From Zygnema cylindricum (lineage: Eukaryota > Streptophyta > Zygnematophyceae > Zygnematales > Zygnemataceae), in the NCBI GenBank assembly GCA_037447655.1, contig JBBHKE010001263.1:31152-95151 (forward strand): a stretch of DNA of 64,000 nucleotides, in the 5' to 3' direction. Below the pieces are notes generated by a model. That model was not told the origin of the DNA and did no database searches. It saw only the letters and a list, made by a program, of their open reading frames with translations. Positions within the stretch are counted from its first letter, which is position 1. Each line of letters opens with the position of its first letter. A program made the translations under genes and the position numbers. Positions 21,404-32,891 of the stretch are shown here, piece after piece.

Positions 21404-24400
21404 TTACGCCTGTCCTTCAATATAGGCGATGGCCTCCTTACAAATTCCAGTCATGCTTGCTTCAGGACCGTAAACCTGGGGCAGAAAAGACAAATGAAAG
21501 AAAAGACAAAGAATGAAAGGACAAATGAAAAGAAAAGACAGAAGAATAAAAGAACAAGAGGGAGAGGGAGAGGGAGAGGGAGGACAGGTTAGAAAAAGGG
21601 GAAAACAATACAGGAAGCAAATGAAGTTAAAAAAAAAAAAAAAAAAAAACAGCGAAGGACATTTTTTGGCTTTAGGGTTTCCACACATATGCCCTCCTGA
21701 TTCCAGGATCCATTATCAAAATTAAAATAGAACCACAAAACTACATTATCGGTCATTGTTTATAGTCTAACCACTCTCATTTAAGTGAAAATCATATACA
21801 AGGGTTAATAGCAGTATTTACTGAAGTGGGTGATAATGGGCCACCTTGAAAACATGATTTAGTGTAGATAGTCAATTCTAACTAAGTGTTAACACTATTA
21901 ATTCACCAACTCTACAAGAGATGGGCGGTTTTTTCAAATCCAGCAAAAACCAAAAACATACAAAAGCCCAGGAAAACCGTGATATTAAAATACCTTAAAA
22001 AACATTAAAAAATCACCTCACACCTAACCGAGGTCAAAAGGAAACATTACATGTATTTAAAAAACCTGCTTCAATCTCACCTCAGTAGGCTCAAAAAACA
22101 AAATCCTTAAAATCCCACAAAAATCCCAAAAAGAAACCTAAAAGATATTATATAAAAACCACTTTTATCTCACCTCAATAGGCACGCCTATTGCAGAGCT
22201 TAGACTCCTCATATTGGCAAGCGCCCTCTGGTAGTTGGGACCTCCTCTTCGAACATACAACTGCATTTTTGCTTCCTTCAGTTTTGTTTCCTACAAAGAA
22301 ATAAAACAAGAATAACATAGATAAGTAACAACTAAGCCTTTTCCTTGCAAGGTTTTCCAAATTCCAAGGGTTTCACATACACCACAATTAGTCTGGACCA
22401 CATTTGTTATATTGTCTGCTTTAACAAAGTCTATTTAGACGTTCATTAAAAAGGTGAATTCTTGGTTAAAAAAACACAAGTAAGAAATGAGTAATGTGTG
22501 GAAATGTCAGTACTGATATCAGTATTGATGAGGAATGAATTTGTCACAAGATTAAATGTGGTGAAAGTGACCTTTTGGTTTTATGGTGATGTGGACAACT
22601 GTTACCTCTTATTTCCTCTTATAGCCAGCTCAGACGGACTACATAATTCATCGTTATCTAGAGTCAGTAATGCTCACGGTCCATAGTTCAAATATGCAAC
22701 AACAATTGAAAGCCCTATATATGTAGTTTGCCTTTGCTATACACAAATTATATGGTATGATATGCAGACAATATAGAGTAGTGGTACATATGAGGTTAGT
22801 GATATTGCCGATAATGGATTTTGAAGGGTCTCAAAATCAATGTATTGAGCGGGTAAGTAAAATTGTCCACGATTGGGATGTACCGATAATGATAGGACGA
22901 TATCATCAATTTCGGTACGTGTTCCTTTTCATACATTTTGTTTAAGTTTTCTCTTTAGTGCGATGAATTCTCGATTTCCTGTCAGAAAGAATTTATGTGT
23001 ACCAAATGATATGTTTGAATTTGTGTAACTGGAATTTTCTAATTAATATTTTTTGTATTTTGTAAGCAGAATTTACGTCCAATCGAGTGTTTGGTCAAAG
23101 ATATTTACATACTAATTTATTTACTAGATTCTGTACACTCAATTACATACTAATTTATTTACTAGATTCCGTAAACTCAGCAACAGTTTAGGTCGTCGAT
23201 AATTCAATATACCGCTGTCAATTTCAATCATCAGCAACACCAGAGTACGGGATAACTACATATAGCCTTTTCTGATTTGTTTCACACATTCAAACTATGA
23301 TTAGGTCCAGTGTTTGTTTGAGCTAAAATTCATAAATTAGTGTAAAAAACTGCCGATTATCCGTTCTATATTAGTATTAAGTACTGACTTTGAGATTATT
23401 ATCCTCTAACTCAAGAGGGATGAAAGGTGTACTTTCAAAACACAACTTACTCATTTTAGACTGTTCAGAAACTAAAAATCTGAGCTTTCAAAGTTGTTTA
23501 TAAATCCCAGAACAATAAGGTAAACTTGGAGACTTTAAATCTCCTCTAATACTATAATATATTATCTCGGTGCAATACCAATGACATTTTATACCAGGTC
23601 TACATCCTCTGTCTACAGATCTGTGTTGTAAGATAATAACAATATTAAAAAAAAGCATACGATTTTTCAAACCTTCTCACGGAAAACCTCGTATAACACC
23701 TCTTCAAATCTGTATTTTATAAATAATAGTAATAATAAAAAATATATATATAAATTGGCATACCTTCTCACGAAGAGCCCGTTGAATCCCAGAAGTCTTA
23801 AAATCTGTGCTCTAAAAATAATAATAATAAACAAAAACAAAAATTACCATACCTTCTCACGAAGAGCTCGTATAATCCCATTGAATGTAGCTGCTACATC
23901 AGTGAAATTAGCGATTCCTCCTCCAATAAGGAGGGCCCTCCTTTTGCCATCTGGCCTTGCCGTGGCACACTGGAAAGCCCAAAAACCAAAAAAAATGATT
24001 AACAACCATCTCTCAAATAACTAAAAGAGAAGTAAAATTTATCTGAACAATGTAGAAATATGTCAAAAGACGTCTTCAAGATAGTTTTCAGGAAGGATAG
24101 AAGGCTATCTAAGTGGAAGGGTAAGCAAATACTTAAATTTACTCCTCCACATCAAGAAATTGACGAGCAAATGTACAATTGCCAACCAATTGCAATGTAA
24201 AACCAAACTGAATTGAAGTTAATGTACAATCGAGTAAAATCATAAACTGATCCTGTAAAGGTTTTAGTTAAGTATTGTAAGTAAGTTCAACAAAAATCTA
24301 AATCCTCATACAAAAATGACTCCATGATTCTGCCACTTCCGCCAATTAAAAAAAACACCACAACGCAGTTGTATTTTTGGTCTTAAGAATTTATAATTAA

Positions 24401-27400
24401 ACAAAACAAGAAAACTCACATCAAAAACAAGAGACTTACATCGATAAGAGTGCGAGCATATTGAAGAGTCTCCTCTTCATTAGGAGCTCCACTGTATTCC
24501 GCATAATTTCCGAGCTCATGGGCATATCCCAAATCTCCAACCTGGAAAAAAAGTTGAAAAATTTGAGAAAATCAAGAAAATTCGAGAACTTGAATTACAA
24601 AAAAAAAAAATGCTGTGAATTAACTTTACATGCATATGGAACCAATCTGAATCACGAAACTTCAAATATTTTATATGTACTTTTTCCTTACGTCTTTGCC
24701 CCATTTTAAATTGGTTAAGAAGAAAAATAATAATAGTAATGAGCTTACCGTGTCAGCGTAAATAACAGATGCACCTCCCCCAGCTACCATCGTCCAAATA
24801 TGACCTTTTGGATTCAAAATAGTTAACTTCAAAGAAGCTCCAGTCTGTATATCCAATTAAACAACCCATTTTTCGATAAGTTAGCTTCTATGACTCGTTT
24901 TTTTTACATTTAACACAACGGCATAGTATGTTTTTGTACAAAAACGGAAACTGCAATCAGGGGGATGATTTTATAAAATGTCTTTATGAAAACAAAAAAA
25001 CAACGTCAATCAAAGGAATAAAAATACTGACTTCACGATCCTTAGTTTTATCACATGTTAAAGACATTACTCTTATAATAATAGCTAGCAAAGTTTATTT
25101 CTTTCTTCCCACCTCAAGCTAGTATCTTTCTATTCACATTCATCCTATTTGTATTTATAACTGACCAATCAAAAGATAAAGACACTTCAATATTCTGATG
25201 AAAATCCTGATAACTGTAGACGCAAAAAAATCTTTGAACTCCACAACCGATATTCGGTGTATCTTATCACAATTTGGAAAATGACATTATCATTTGACGT
25301 ACACCTTTACCTTCTCGTCCATGTCTATATACAGGGTTTAAAAACCATAAAAAATCCTAAATATATTAAGAACCCCAAAAAAAAGAAACCAATTAAAAAA
25401 ACCATAAAATCACCCTAAAATACACCTTACCTTCTCATCCATGTGATGGATGCTCTCCTCCGCTGGAGACATAATACGGCCAAAGGGCTGTGGGAACTCC
25501 ACTCCTTCCCACCTGCATTTGTTCAGTCACAATCAGGGAAAGGGAAAGAGAAAGGTAGAGAGGGAAAGAGGGAGAGGGAGAGAGAGAGAGGGGGTGAGAG
25601 AATGGGGGCACTTCATTCAAAAATTACATCGTTGATTGCAATTAGAGTAAAACATTAATTGATATGAATGTGGAATCAGAATAAGACTAATTTGGAGTCT
25701 GGTGTCATGTCAGCTTGCCAACTACCATCTTTAAGCAATGTCGTCAAAACTATTTCATAATATCAGGTAAAATAACACAGACCAATTACTTCCAAAAGAG
25801 ATGAATTATAGACTGTCCTTCCACTCCGAAACAGTAAACAAAATACAATAGTAACAAAGTCAATATGACAATTACATTAAAAGAAACGAGAACAATAATA
25901 GGCAAGAAACATCTTCACATGTCTTCACATGAAGTTGGTTGATAGCTTCCTGGCGATAAAGAGAAAAAAACTCATTAGAAAGGATCTCATTCTTTACTTA
26001 TGTATCCTATTTTATTAATGTATTTCTGGTGGAAAGGGGTTGAATAATACTTTTGAGTGTTTTTGAATGCGGCTGTATCATCCAATTCTCCTCGCATATC
26101 GAGAGGATAAGGTTCTCCATTTACTAAGGTGAATGGATTCATCTCAATCAAAGTGAAGTCAAGACCTGAATTAAAAGCAACCAACCAAAACTTTTAGGTT
26201 TTCTATACAATTACAAACAGTTTCTTATTAAGAAAGTCCAGGGAATTGATACAAAAACAAATGAAAAAGAAAAGAGTAAGGAATTGCATAACAAGTGAAT
26301 TGCAATATCTGTTAAAAAAAGTAGAGCAATTTAGCAATTCCAAGAGTGTGAAGTTTCGTCACAGAACTTGTTAACAAGAGACAACAATAACTTCAAGGAA
26401 GTACTTCAATAAGTATTGAAATAATTTCAAGTTCCAAACCAAATGAAATCAAATGAAACCAGAATCTGATTAAAGATGTGTAGAGAACTTCAAGTTGTTG
26501 CTATTGAAACTTTTAGTACCCTTCAAGATGACTATTCACGTCAGTTTTTCAACCTTAATTTGTTTTTGGATTAACTTAATTTACCTTTCAGGTTTAATCT
26601 TGAGTTTTGATCTTCAAGAGGTTCCCTTTATGTGCTTTCCACATGTTAAATAATCTAGGTCCAGATTAAACTTTTTTAGGGATTTTTTAGGATTTCTTTT
26701 TTCAACTGTTCACTGTTTTATCCGGGATAATTCGAGAATATCAGTGTCTTCAAAAAACAACTCAAGTTAAAAGTAGGAAATGTGTACTTGTGAAAACGGT
26801 GAAGGCAGCCTTAAGGAATTTCTCCATAGTACTACGGACCTGTAAAACACATACGGACAGGATTTATAATGTGACATAAAAAAAATATCACAAATTTCAA
26901 GGCGTTTTCCCATTTCTCATGAGTGAAAAACTAGAATGAAATCATGTAGACTTGTTAGATGGTTTAGCTCACAACAATGAAACTTCAAGAGTACAAATAG
27001 GATTTCATTAACATAAAATTTTCCCCATGTGAAGAAATCAGATCAAACTAAATCAATGTTTTAAGGACACAAGATCAATGAGCGCAGTTGACATCTTATA
27101 AATTCGTTAATTTAAAGAGGAAAAACATCGAAAATTATCCTAATACCTCTCGACAAAATAAACGCACAAGCTCTTTAAATAAGTAGACTAATGAATATAT
27201 ATAAGACCAAAAATTCAAGAAATCTGACCTCTAGAGGAAGAGTAGCGATAAGAGGTGCACAAAGCTCAGGTGAAAAGCTGCTCTCCGTGGGTACAAATAC
27301 ACTTTTCACCTGAATCAAATATACAAGATGAAGAAATTCAGCAAAATGTAATGTTATTATGGAATATACTTTCTAAAAGTACGATCATTTTTAAGAGTTG

Positions 27401-29183
27401 CCTCATGGCCCACAATTCAAAGTTAGAAAAAACAAGTAAAAAATCATATAGTGTCTCCAGTTTCTCAAAAGTACATTCAAGAATACTCGCCAACATGCAC
27501 CACAATGGTCAAATTTTTAACAATACAATACAATTACAGTCTCATTACCCACAATTTTATCCCTTCCTCCCCCTCCCCGCCAAATAAAAGCTTAATGATA
27601 AATCTTGTGTATTCTATCCTCTACCCTATCTTCCTTAAGCCGTCAAAACCAATGCTGGTACAAAAATTCAAGAGCCAAAACGAAATAAAAAATGAAAAAA
27701 AGAAATAAGGTGGTTAAAAGAAACACACCTTGTCCCAGTTTTCCTCGATTTCAATGCCGCCACATTCCGAGAAACTGACATCACACCCTAATCGAGTGGA
27801 GACAATCGAGAGATAGTATTCCTCCTTATGAGGAACAAATGGCTCTACAATAAAAGTGGTGATCGGGCCTTTACAGCCACCCATCTCAACCTGCAAAAAG
27901 CATTACAAGCAAGTCTTAGGGCTAATAAATTGACAAACGGCCTTCTTTGTCCTTTCCCAAAAAGCCAGAAAAATTGGATAAACATCAGTGGACCTGATAT
28001 ATGTAAACTGCATTACAAAGACTAGTAATGTATGAAGTAAACTCTGTGAGAACATCTTTGAAATGTAAGAGAATTTTATTCGCATCCCTTTTTTCTTTTG
28101 TGTTTCTTTTTATATACCCAACTTTTATTTTCTTCCTTTGGTTCGTTTCTCTGTTTGACATTTAAATGATTTTGGCGGTCGACAATTTTACACGCAAGTG
28201 GTCAATTTGAATAAAATTATAAATATATCATTAACACACTAAGATTCTATTTCCTGTCAGCTTGGAAAATCACTATTTGCCTATGCTATTCTTGTCTAAT
28301 TAGGCAAATGTTTCCTCAAAGCAGTCTATACAGACAAATACTACATAAATATTTGAGAAACAAGTAAATTTGCGTCAATAAATATTTGAAAAACGACAAA
28401 CAATTGTTGAGACAAAAAAATTACTCCAATAAATATTTGGGAAACAAAAAAATGTGCTTTGATAAATATCTGAGAAAAAAAAAATATTGTTACCTCTTTT
28501 CCAATGCGTTCTTTTATGAAGGCTTCAACGCCTGCCAAGTCAAGATTAAGGGCAACCTGCCAAAATGCATGGAATGAAGTGAATAATAACATTATAATCT
28601 GGATCTGAAACATTAGAATAAAATAACTTGGAGCAGTAAAATTATCACGATCTACAACTTCTAAGCTTCCATTTGAGATTGTTTGACTTTTAAAAAACAA
28701 GATTAAACAGTTTTATTCTGGTCACCAAGATTTGTTAGACATTTACAAGACAAATATATACATATTCTCGGAAGCTTATCGATCCTCATAATTCAACAAT
28801 TATGATAATGAATGAGCCAACAATATAGGATTTCCCACAACAAAAAAAGGTCTTTAACAATTTATGGAAAGTTTTTTAACAGATTATGAAACGAATGGTT
28901 CAAAGGAATCACACTCATCAAACCAATTTTGCCGCGTTTACCATTTCGCCAAATAAAAAGTCTTAAGTAATTGAGGATCGGTTTTAAAACCAAAAACTTC
29001 ACCAAATGTGGGATCAAACATATTATAAAAAATGGCTGAGAAAAATTGAACTCACCAAACCACTTTTCCCACGTTTCCCAAAAAGCATATCCGGTTTGAC
29101 CACCAAACGAGTCGAGTTTAACCATGGTTCCTTATCTGCCAGCTCATTAAAATCTGTCTTTTCTGTCACCTGTCCAACAAATG

Positions 29184-29237
<54 letters not shown>

Positions 29238-29761
29238 AGAGAGAGAATCAGCTGTAGCCGTAGATCCGTATTATAGGAGGCTAAAAAGTACTAAAAGTAG
29301 GAATTTAGAGAGGAAAATTTTACTCTCCCTAAAAATTAATCGCTCCTTAAAAGACGCCCTCCCATTGAAATGCTTGAATATCATGCATTGCATTGCAAAC
29401 ATAAGTTTATAGTGACAGAAACAATAGCATCTGAGATCACCAAAAGCATAGAAATTAGTTTTAAAAACTAAAGTTTCTTATTGCCTTTTCTATGCAAATC
29501 AGATGAAACAAACTTACAAACTGATCAAAATCGTCACATTTGCAGACCAAATAATAAATGAGGCAGCAAAAATAATTATTCAACTAGCAGCGATAAATGC
29601 AGATTATAACTAGAAAAAATGGCAGGAAGTTGAGCAAAAAAAAACAAAATCAGTTTACTTGCCTGAGCGGAATTCATGGCCAGATCGATCCCTGCGAGTT
29701 TCTTCATGTGAGTCTTGAGAATACGCTTCGAATCATATTCGCGAATCTTTTTTCTCGCCAT
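21404..29761 (-). CDS. ACLA: ATP-citrate lyase subunit A
   Basis: This subunit joins ACLB in the cytosolic heteromer that converts citrate, ATP and CoA to acetyl-CoA and oxaloacetate, feeding sterol, flavonoid and wax synthesis. Thirteen exons join in phase into 423 residues, the usual plant length: 29663-29761, 29056-29169, 28494-28556, 27729-27890, 27229-27309, 26788-26839, 26051-26165, 25431-25512, 24749-24844, 24440-24541, 23853-23969, 22174-22290 and 21404-21475. The start [13 protein letters not shown] is the family start, with no transit peptide. The ATP-grasp part includes [48 protein letters not shown] and [10 protein letters not shown]. The C-terminal citrate-binding part includes [42 protein letters not shown] and [15 protein letters not shown]. 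Intron 1 has a GC donor (CAG|GCAAGT) and all others have GT. The gene looks intact. Confidence 0.97.
22074..22090. repeat. Echo of ACLA exon 12 end and donor
   Basis: atctcacctcagtaggc differs at one base from atctcacctcaataggc at 22167-22183, which spans the exon 12 donor. It lies in intron 12, about 90 nt past the exon. Confidence 0.7.
23104..23182. repeat. 39-bp tandem repeat in ACLA intron 11
   Basis: Two copies of a unit containing acatactaatttatttactag followed by attctgtacactca / attccgtaaactca lie head to tail. Confidence 0.75.
23669..23790. repeat. Two echoes of ACLA exon 11 end and donor
   Basis: The exon 11 junction reads, on the plus strand, accttctcacgaagagctcg at 23851. Copies lie at 23762 (accttctcacgaagagcccg) and 23671 (accttctcacggaaaacctc). 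The spacing is about 90 nt, and the two copies also share flanking aaatctgt and ATAATA-rich sequence. Copy 1 keeps a GT donor in the matching position. Confidence 0.85.
25300..25324. repeat. Echo of ACLA exon 8 end and donor
   Basis: tacacctttaccttctcgtc at 25300 copies tacaccttaccttctcatcc at 25421. On the coding strand both read ATG-GAY-GAG-AAG followed by GTAA. The only coding change is a synonymous GAT to GAC, and the intron side has one inserted base. Confidence 0.85.
28342..28480. repeat. Imperfect tandem repeat in ACLA intron 3
   Basis: The phrase ataaatatttgagaaac recurs four times (near 28345, 28378, 28429 and 28461) at uneven 33-50 bp spacing, just past exon 3. Confidence 0.65.
28914..28947. 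repeat. Echo of ACLA exon 2 end and donor
   Basis: The plus-strand run ctcatcaaaccaattttgcc... matches the exon 2 end ctcaccaaaccacttttccc... at 29052 over about 33 nt with few mismatches. On the coding strand the echo reads G-K-R-G-K-I-G-L where the exon reads G-K-R-G-K-S-G-L. Several of the base changes are at third codon positions. Confidence 0.8.
29187..29247. repeat. (GA)n microsatellite with G run
   Basis: About 20 GA dinucleotides, then about 10 G, then more GA, in intron 1 of ACLA just before exon 2. Confidence 0.95.
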
Positions 29762-30796
29762 GGTTTCAGAGACAAGAGGAGGATAGCAAGAATTAGGTCA
29801 AACACCTTGCATGAAAAAATTCACAATGCTGAATTACTTGCTCCTGCTCACTGAGTTGAATCAAAATTCAAACAGTACAGTACAGTACTGTTTCGGGTAG
29901 GTACGGCTCTGTACTTTGAAAGTTTGACGCCTCCAATGCTTGTGGCACGTGGCAAAATGGCACGAGTGATGTCACGAACAGTTTTATGCGACAGGAGGTC
30001 CTTACGACAGTCCAGTGATGTTCAGTGATGTAAACGTCATATGGTATGGCTGTGTCAGGGTACACATGAAACTTTTTGCCAGGTTTGACGCCTGAGTGTA
30101 AGATAGATCGTTTAATCTGAACCGTTGATACGTGTACTCTGTCATGTAATATTCTAATTAAATGCACGTCAGTAAGCTCCGACAGGGATACTGAACTATA
30201 CGCACTTCGAAGCATAATACTGTAATATTGAAGATTTAATCACCACGTGGCAGGTACGGCCGATGTAACAATCTCGTGCGACATCAGGTTTCTGGGCGAC
30301 AGAATTGCAGGTCGTACAGTTGTACTGTAAGGTTCGCGTGCGCAGGTGAGAAACAACATAGCTTTTTGTCTTTTGTCTACATTCGAGATACATGGTTCTT
30401 AGAGCCGATCTCTACCGTTGGAATCATGAATAAGTAGCCGTGCATAATTAGTTATTGTGAATTTATTGTGATGGCTGAATCCCAAGGGCAGCTGTAATTC
30501 AGGCCGATGTAACATAATCTCCTGCATCGCGACAAACCATCACGACAACAAACCTAAAGAAGAAAACAGTGACCGTCCGATCAGCATCTGATTCTACAAC
30601 TCTCATGTCCGACGGTGCATTATGGCGCCTAGAGATGCTTCATGTACGGAATCGCTGCGACTCTAGCCGATGTAGAATGTCGGTTAGGAACATAGCTGCC
30701 AGTTTTTTGCGATGCAGAAACAAAGTATCGGTAAAGAATGCCGCTGTGCAACAAAAAAACAAAGCGCCAAATAGCTTGCCATGACCGTGAAGGGTA
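29762..30796. other. ACLA upstream region
   Basis: This holds the 5' leader and promoter of ACLA on the minus strand. I see no unambiguous TATA box. GTAC tetramers are frequent (for example acagtacagtacagtactgt near 29875), and short scattered similarities such as ggccgatgtaaca (30260 and 30500) suggest old repeats. No other gene is supported. Confidence 0.4.
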
Positions 30797-30955
30797 CACC
30801 GTGTATCACTATTAGTGTTACTAATTTTTTCGCCACTTAAAACATTTTTTAGCTGTACACTCTTGTCCGATTTAAATTTAAACCGTCAATCGGAAGCTGA
30901 GAATCTTACCTTTCAATCGCAACCATCAGATCTAAAAGCCGACATTCATGTGTGA
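30797..30955. mobile_element. Family B MITE, left half
   Basis: It starts TA|CACCGTGTATCACTATTAG and follows family B (cgccacttaaaacatttttt, aatcggaagctgagaatctt, caatcgcaaccatcagatc). It breaks off near 30955. Confidence 0.75.
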
Positions 30956-31260
30956 TGACAATACACACCATGATCGTCTCATGTACAATATTTTTAAAGC
31001 ACACTGGTGAACGGCCGTCAAGTATCGCTCAAGCCGTTAACGTTCTAGGAGCTTAGTTTCAGGACTTTCAGTTTCTTGCAATATCAGTTTCTTGCAATTT
31101 CTACTCAGCTGTAAAACTAAACTTTGTGACTTTCTTGCCAACCGTATGTTACTTCCTTGCTAATCATTTTTTTTAGAACTTACAAAACCGTATAACAAAA
31201 GAAGAATGAATGTAGACTTTTTAAGATTAAAAGTCTTCTCACAATTGCTAATGTCAATTT

Positions 31261-31460
31261 CAAGACTTTATTAAAAAGCGCGATGGTAAACCATCTGAAT
31301 CCATGGGAGCAAAAATGGGCGGCAATGCCAAAACTGAAAAACTACATGTGTAGGGAAGCAGGCAAATAGGAAAAGAAACAAAGACACGCAAAAATGGCAC
31401 GTAAAACAAAGACACTTAAAAAAGCAACAACCGCTATAGGAAAGACACAACAGTGCAAAT
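31261..31460 (-). mobile_element. LINE 3' end fragment
   Basis: It begins actttattaaaaagcgcgat, the inverse of the AATAAAG tail of the LINE at 18018, and continues through the shared ccatctgaatccatgggagc region. No coding part remains. Confidence 0.6.
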
Positions 31461-32891
31461 GAATGTTTGGGTGGCAAGCCAAACATAGAAAATCCCTAAT
31501 CAACCTTATTCATTATACCATTCGCACTAAATTGTTTGTAAACCTAACATGGTGGACAAGGAGGACATCACATCGTTATTCTAATCTGTATGTTTCCATT
31601 CATGATTACTATGTTCTCACATCACGTAATAAGCCCTTAGAGAACAAAACAAAATAATTGACAATCATATCCTCGTTGCTACCAATGAAAAACCAGACCC
31701 TATGCAAGTATGCTTTACCACTAAACCTACCTTTTAAAACAATAAATACAGTTTTTACCAATAGAAAAGTGCCATGTTCAAATGAGAAATATAGTTTATC
31801 CTGAGGTTCCACAACTTATCAATTGCAAGGCCGAGAATTAGCGATAGTGATAACTACTACTGGTCGATCGTTTTTACATTAAGCTGTTTTAATATGTGCA
31901 ATACAAAATGCTGTACCTACTATGCTTTGGTTGACGGCGAATATCTGTCCACATATTGCATCGTGTGCCCTGAATATGGATCTAAACTACACATCCAAAT
32001 TTTTTAGTCCAAACTTTTAATGGACACAAGAACACATATTGAAATCATAAAACGAGCTCAAAATGTGCACAACAAAGCTTGGAAACATAACATCTAACAA
32101 CAACATTACACATTTTCAAACTCAAATGCTTGGAAAACACTTTAATCCAAATAATCTGTGTCCAAACCTTTAAGCCTATCTAGCTCACCCATTGCTATCA
32201 AATGTGCCATCACCATCACAATCTCTCTTTTTATGTAAAATTTAACTTTATTTTATTCACATACATATCAATAATAGAAATGCAAAAAACACTTAAGCCA
32301 GAAGATTCACAAGTCACATCCACCTCCACATGGATCCATATTTACATTTTTTTTGCCTTTGCATTTCTTAAGAAACCATTTACAATCTTTTGGACAAACC
32401 AAAGACCTTTTTCTGGCAAAACAGTTAATTGGCTCCATTTCATTTTAATTGCAACAATCTTATTGAAAAAAGTTTGCATGACTAACTTCCGAAAGATCAT
32501 CTATCCCCACCTAAACTTTTTTTTTCTATCTTTGCTCACCTTCTTTACTTTAACCCATTATCTATTTCATCTACCGAAAAACTATTGTATAATACTTAAA
32601 AACAAAAAGTACAACAAAAAAAAAAAACCATAAAACAAAAAAGACTCCTCGACCTATTTACACAACAAGTATCCGAATTTCCAGATTCTTTTCCTACTTC
32701 AACATGTAAACCGAAAGCTTCAGAATATCTATTCCTATTTTTCACTAGTGTCTCTTTCTCTCCCTCTACTGACCCTCTACTCTTGCTATTGTTTGGCTAA
32801 TCTCTCTCTCTACTCTGTCCCTATTCACTCTCTCTACCTCCCTTCTACTCAAGTTCCTAGCCTTTGTCAAAAACCTTTTCAAAAACTGTTT
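31461..32891. other. Intergenic, no feature seen
   Basis: AT-rich DNA between the LINE fragment and the 3' end of the unknown gene. Its last 140 bases are CT-rich on the plus strand. No gene is supported. Confidence 0.4.

Noticed and set aside
23104-23790. CRISPR-like array in ACLA intron 11
   Set aside because: The repeats are few, uneven and derived from the exon end or from simple tandem duplication in a plant intron.
29655-29660. GT donor GCAA|GTAAAC for ACLA intron 1
   Set aside because: It would need an acceptor inside GTGACAG and would lose a residue relative to the family. The GC donor CAG|GCAAGT fits exactly.
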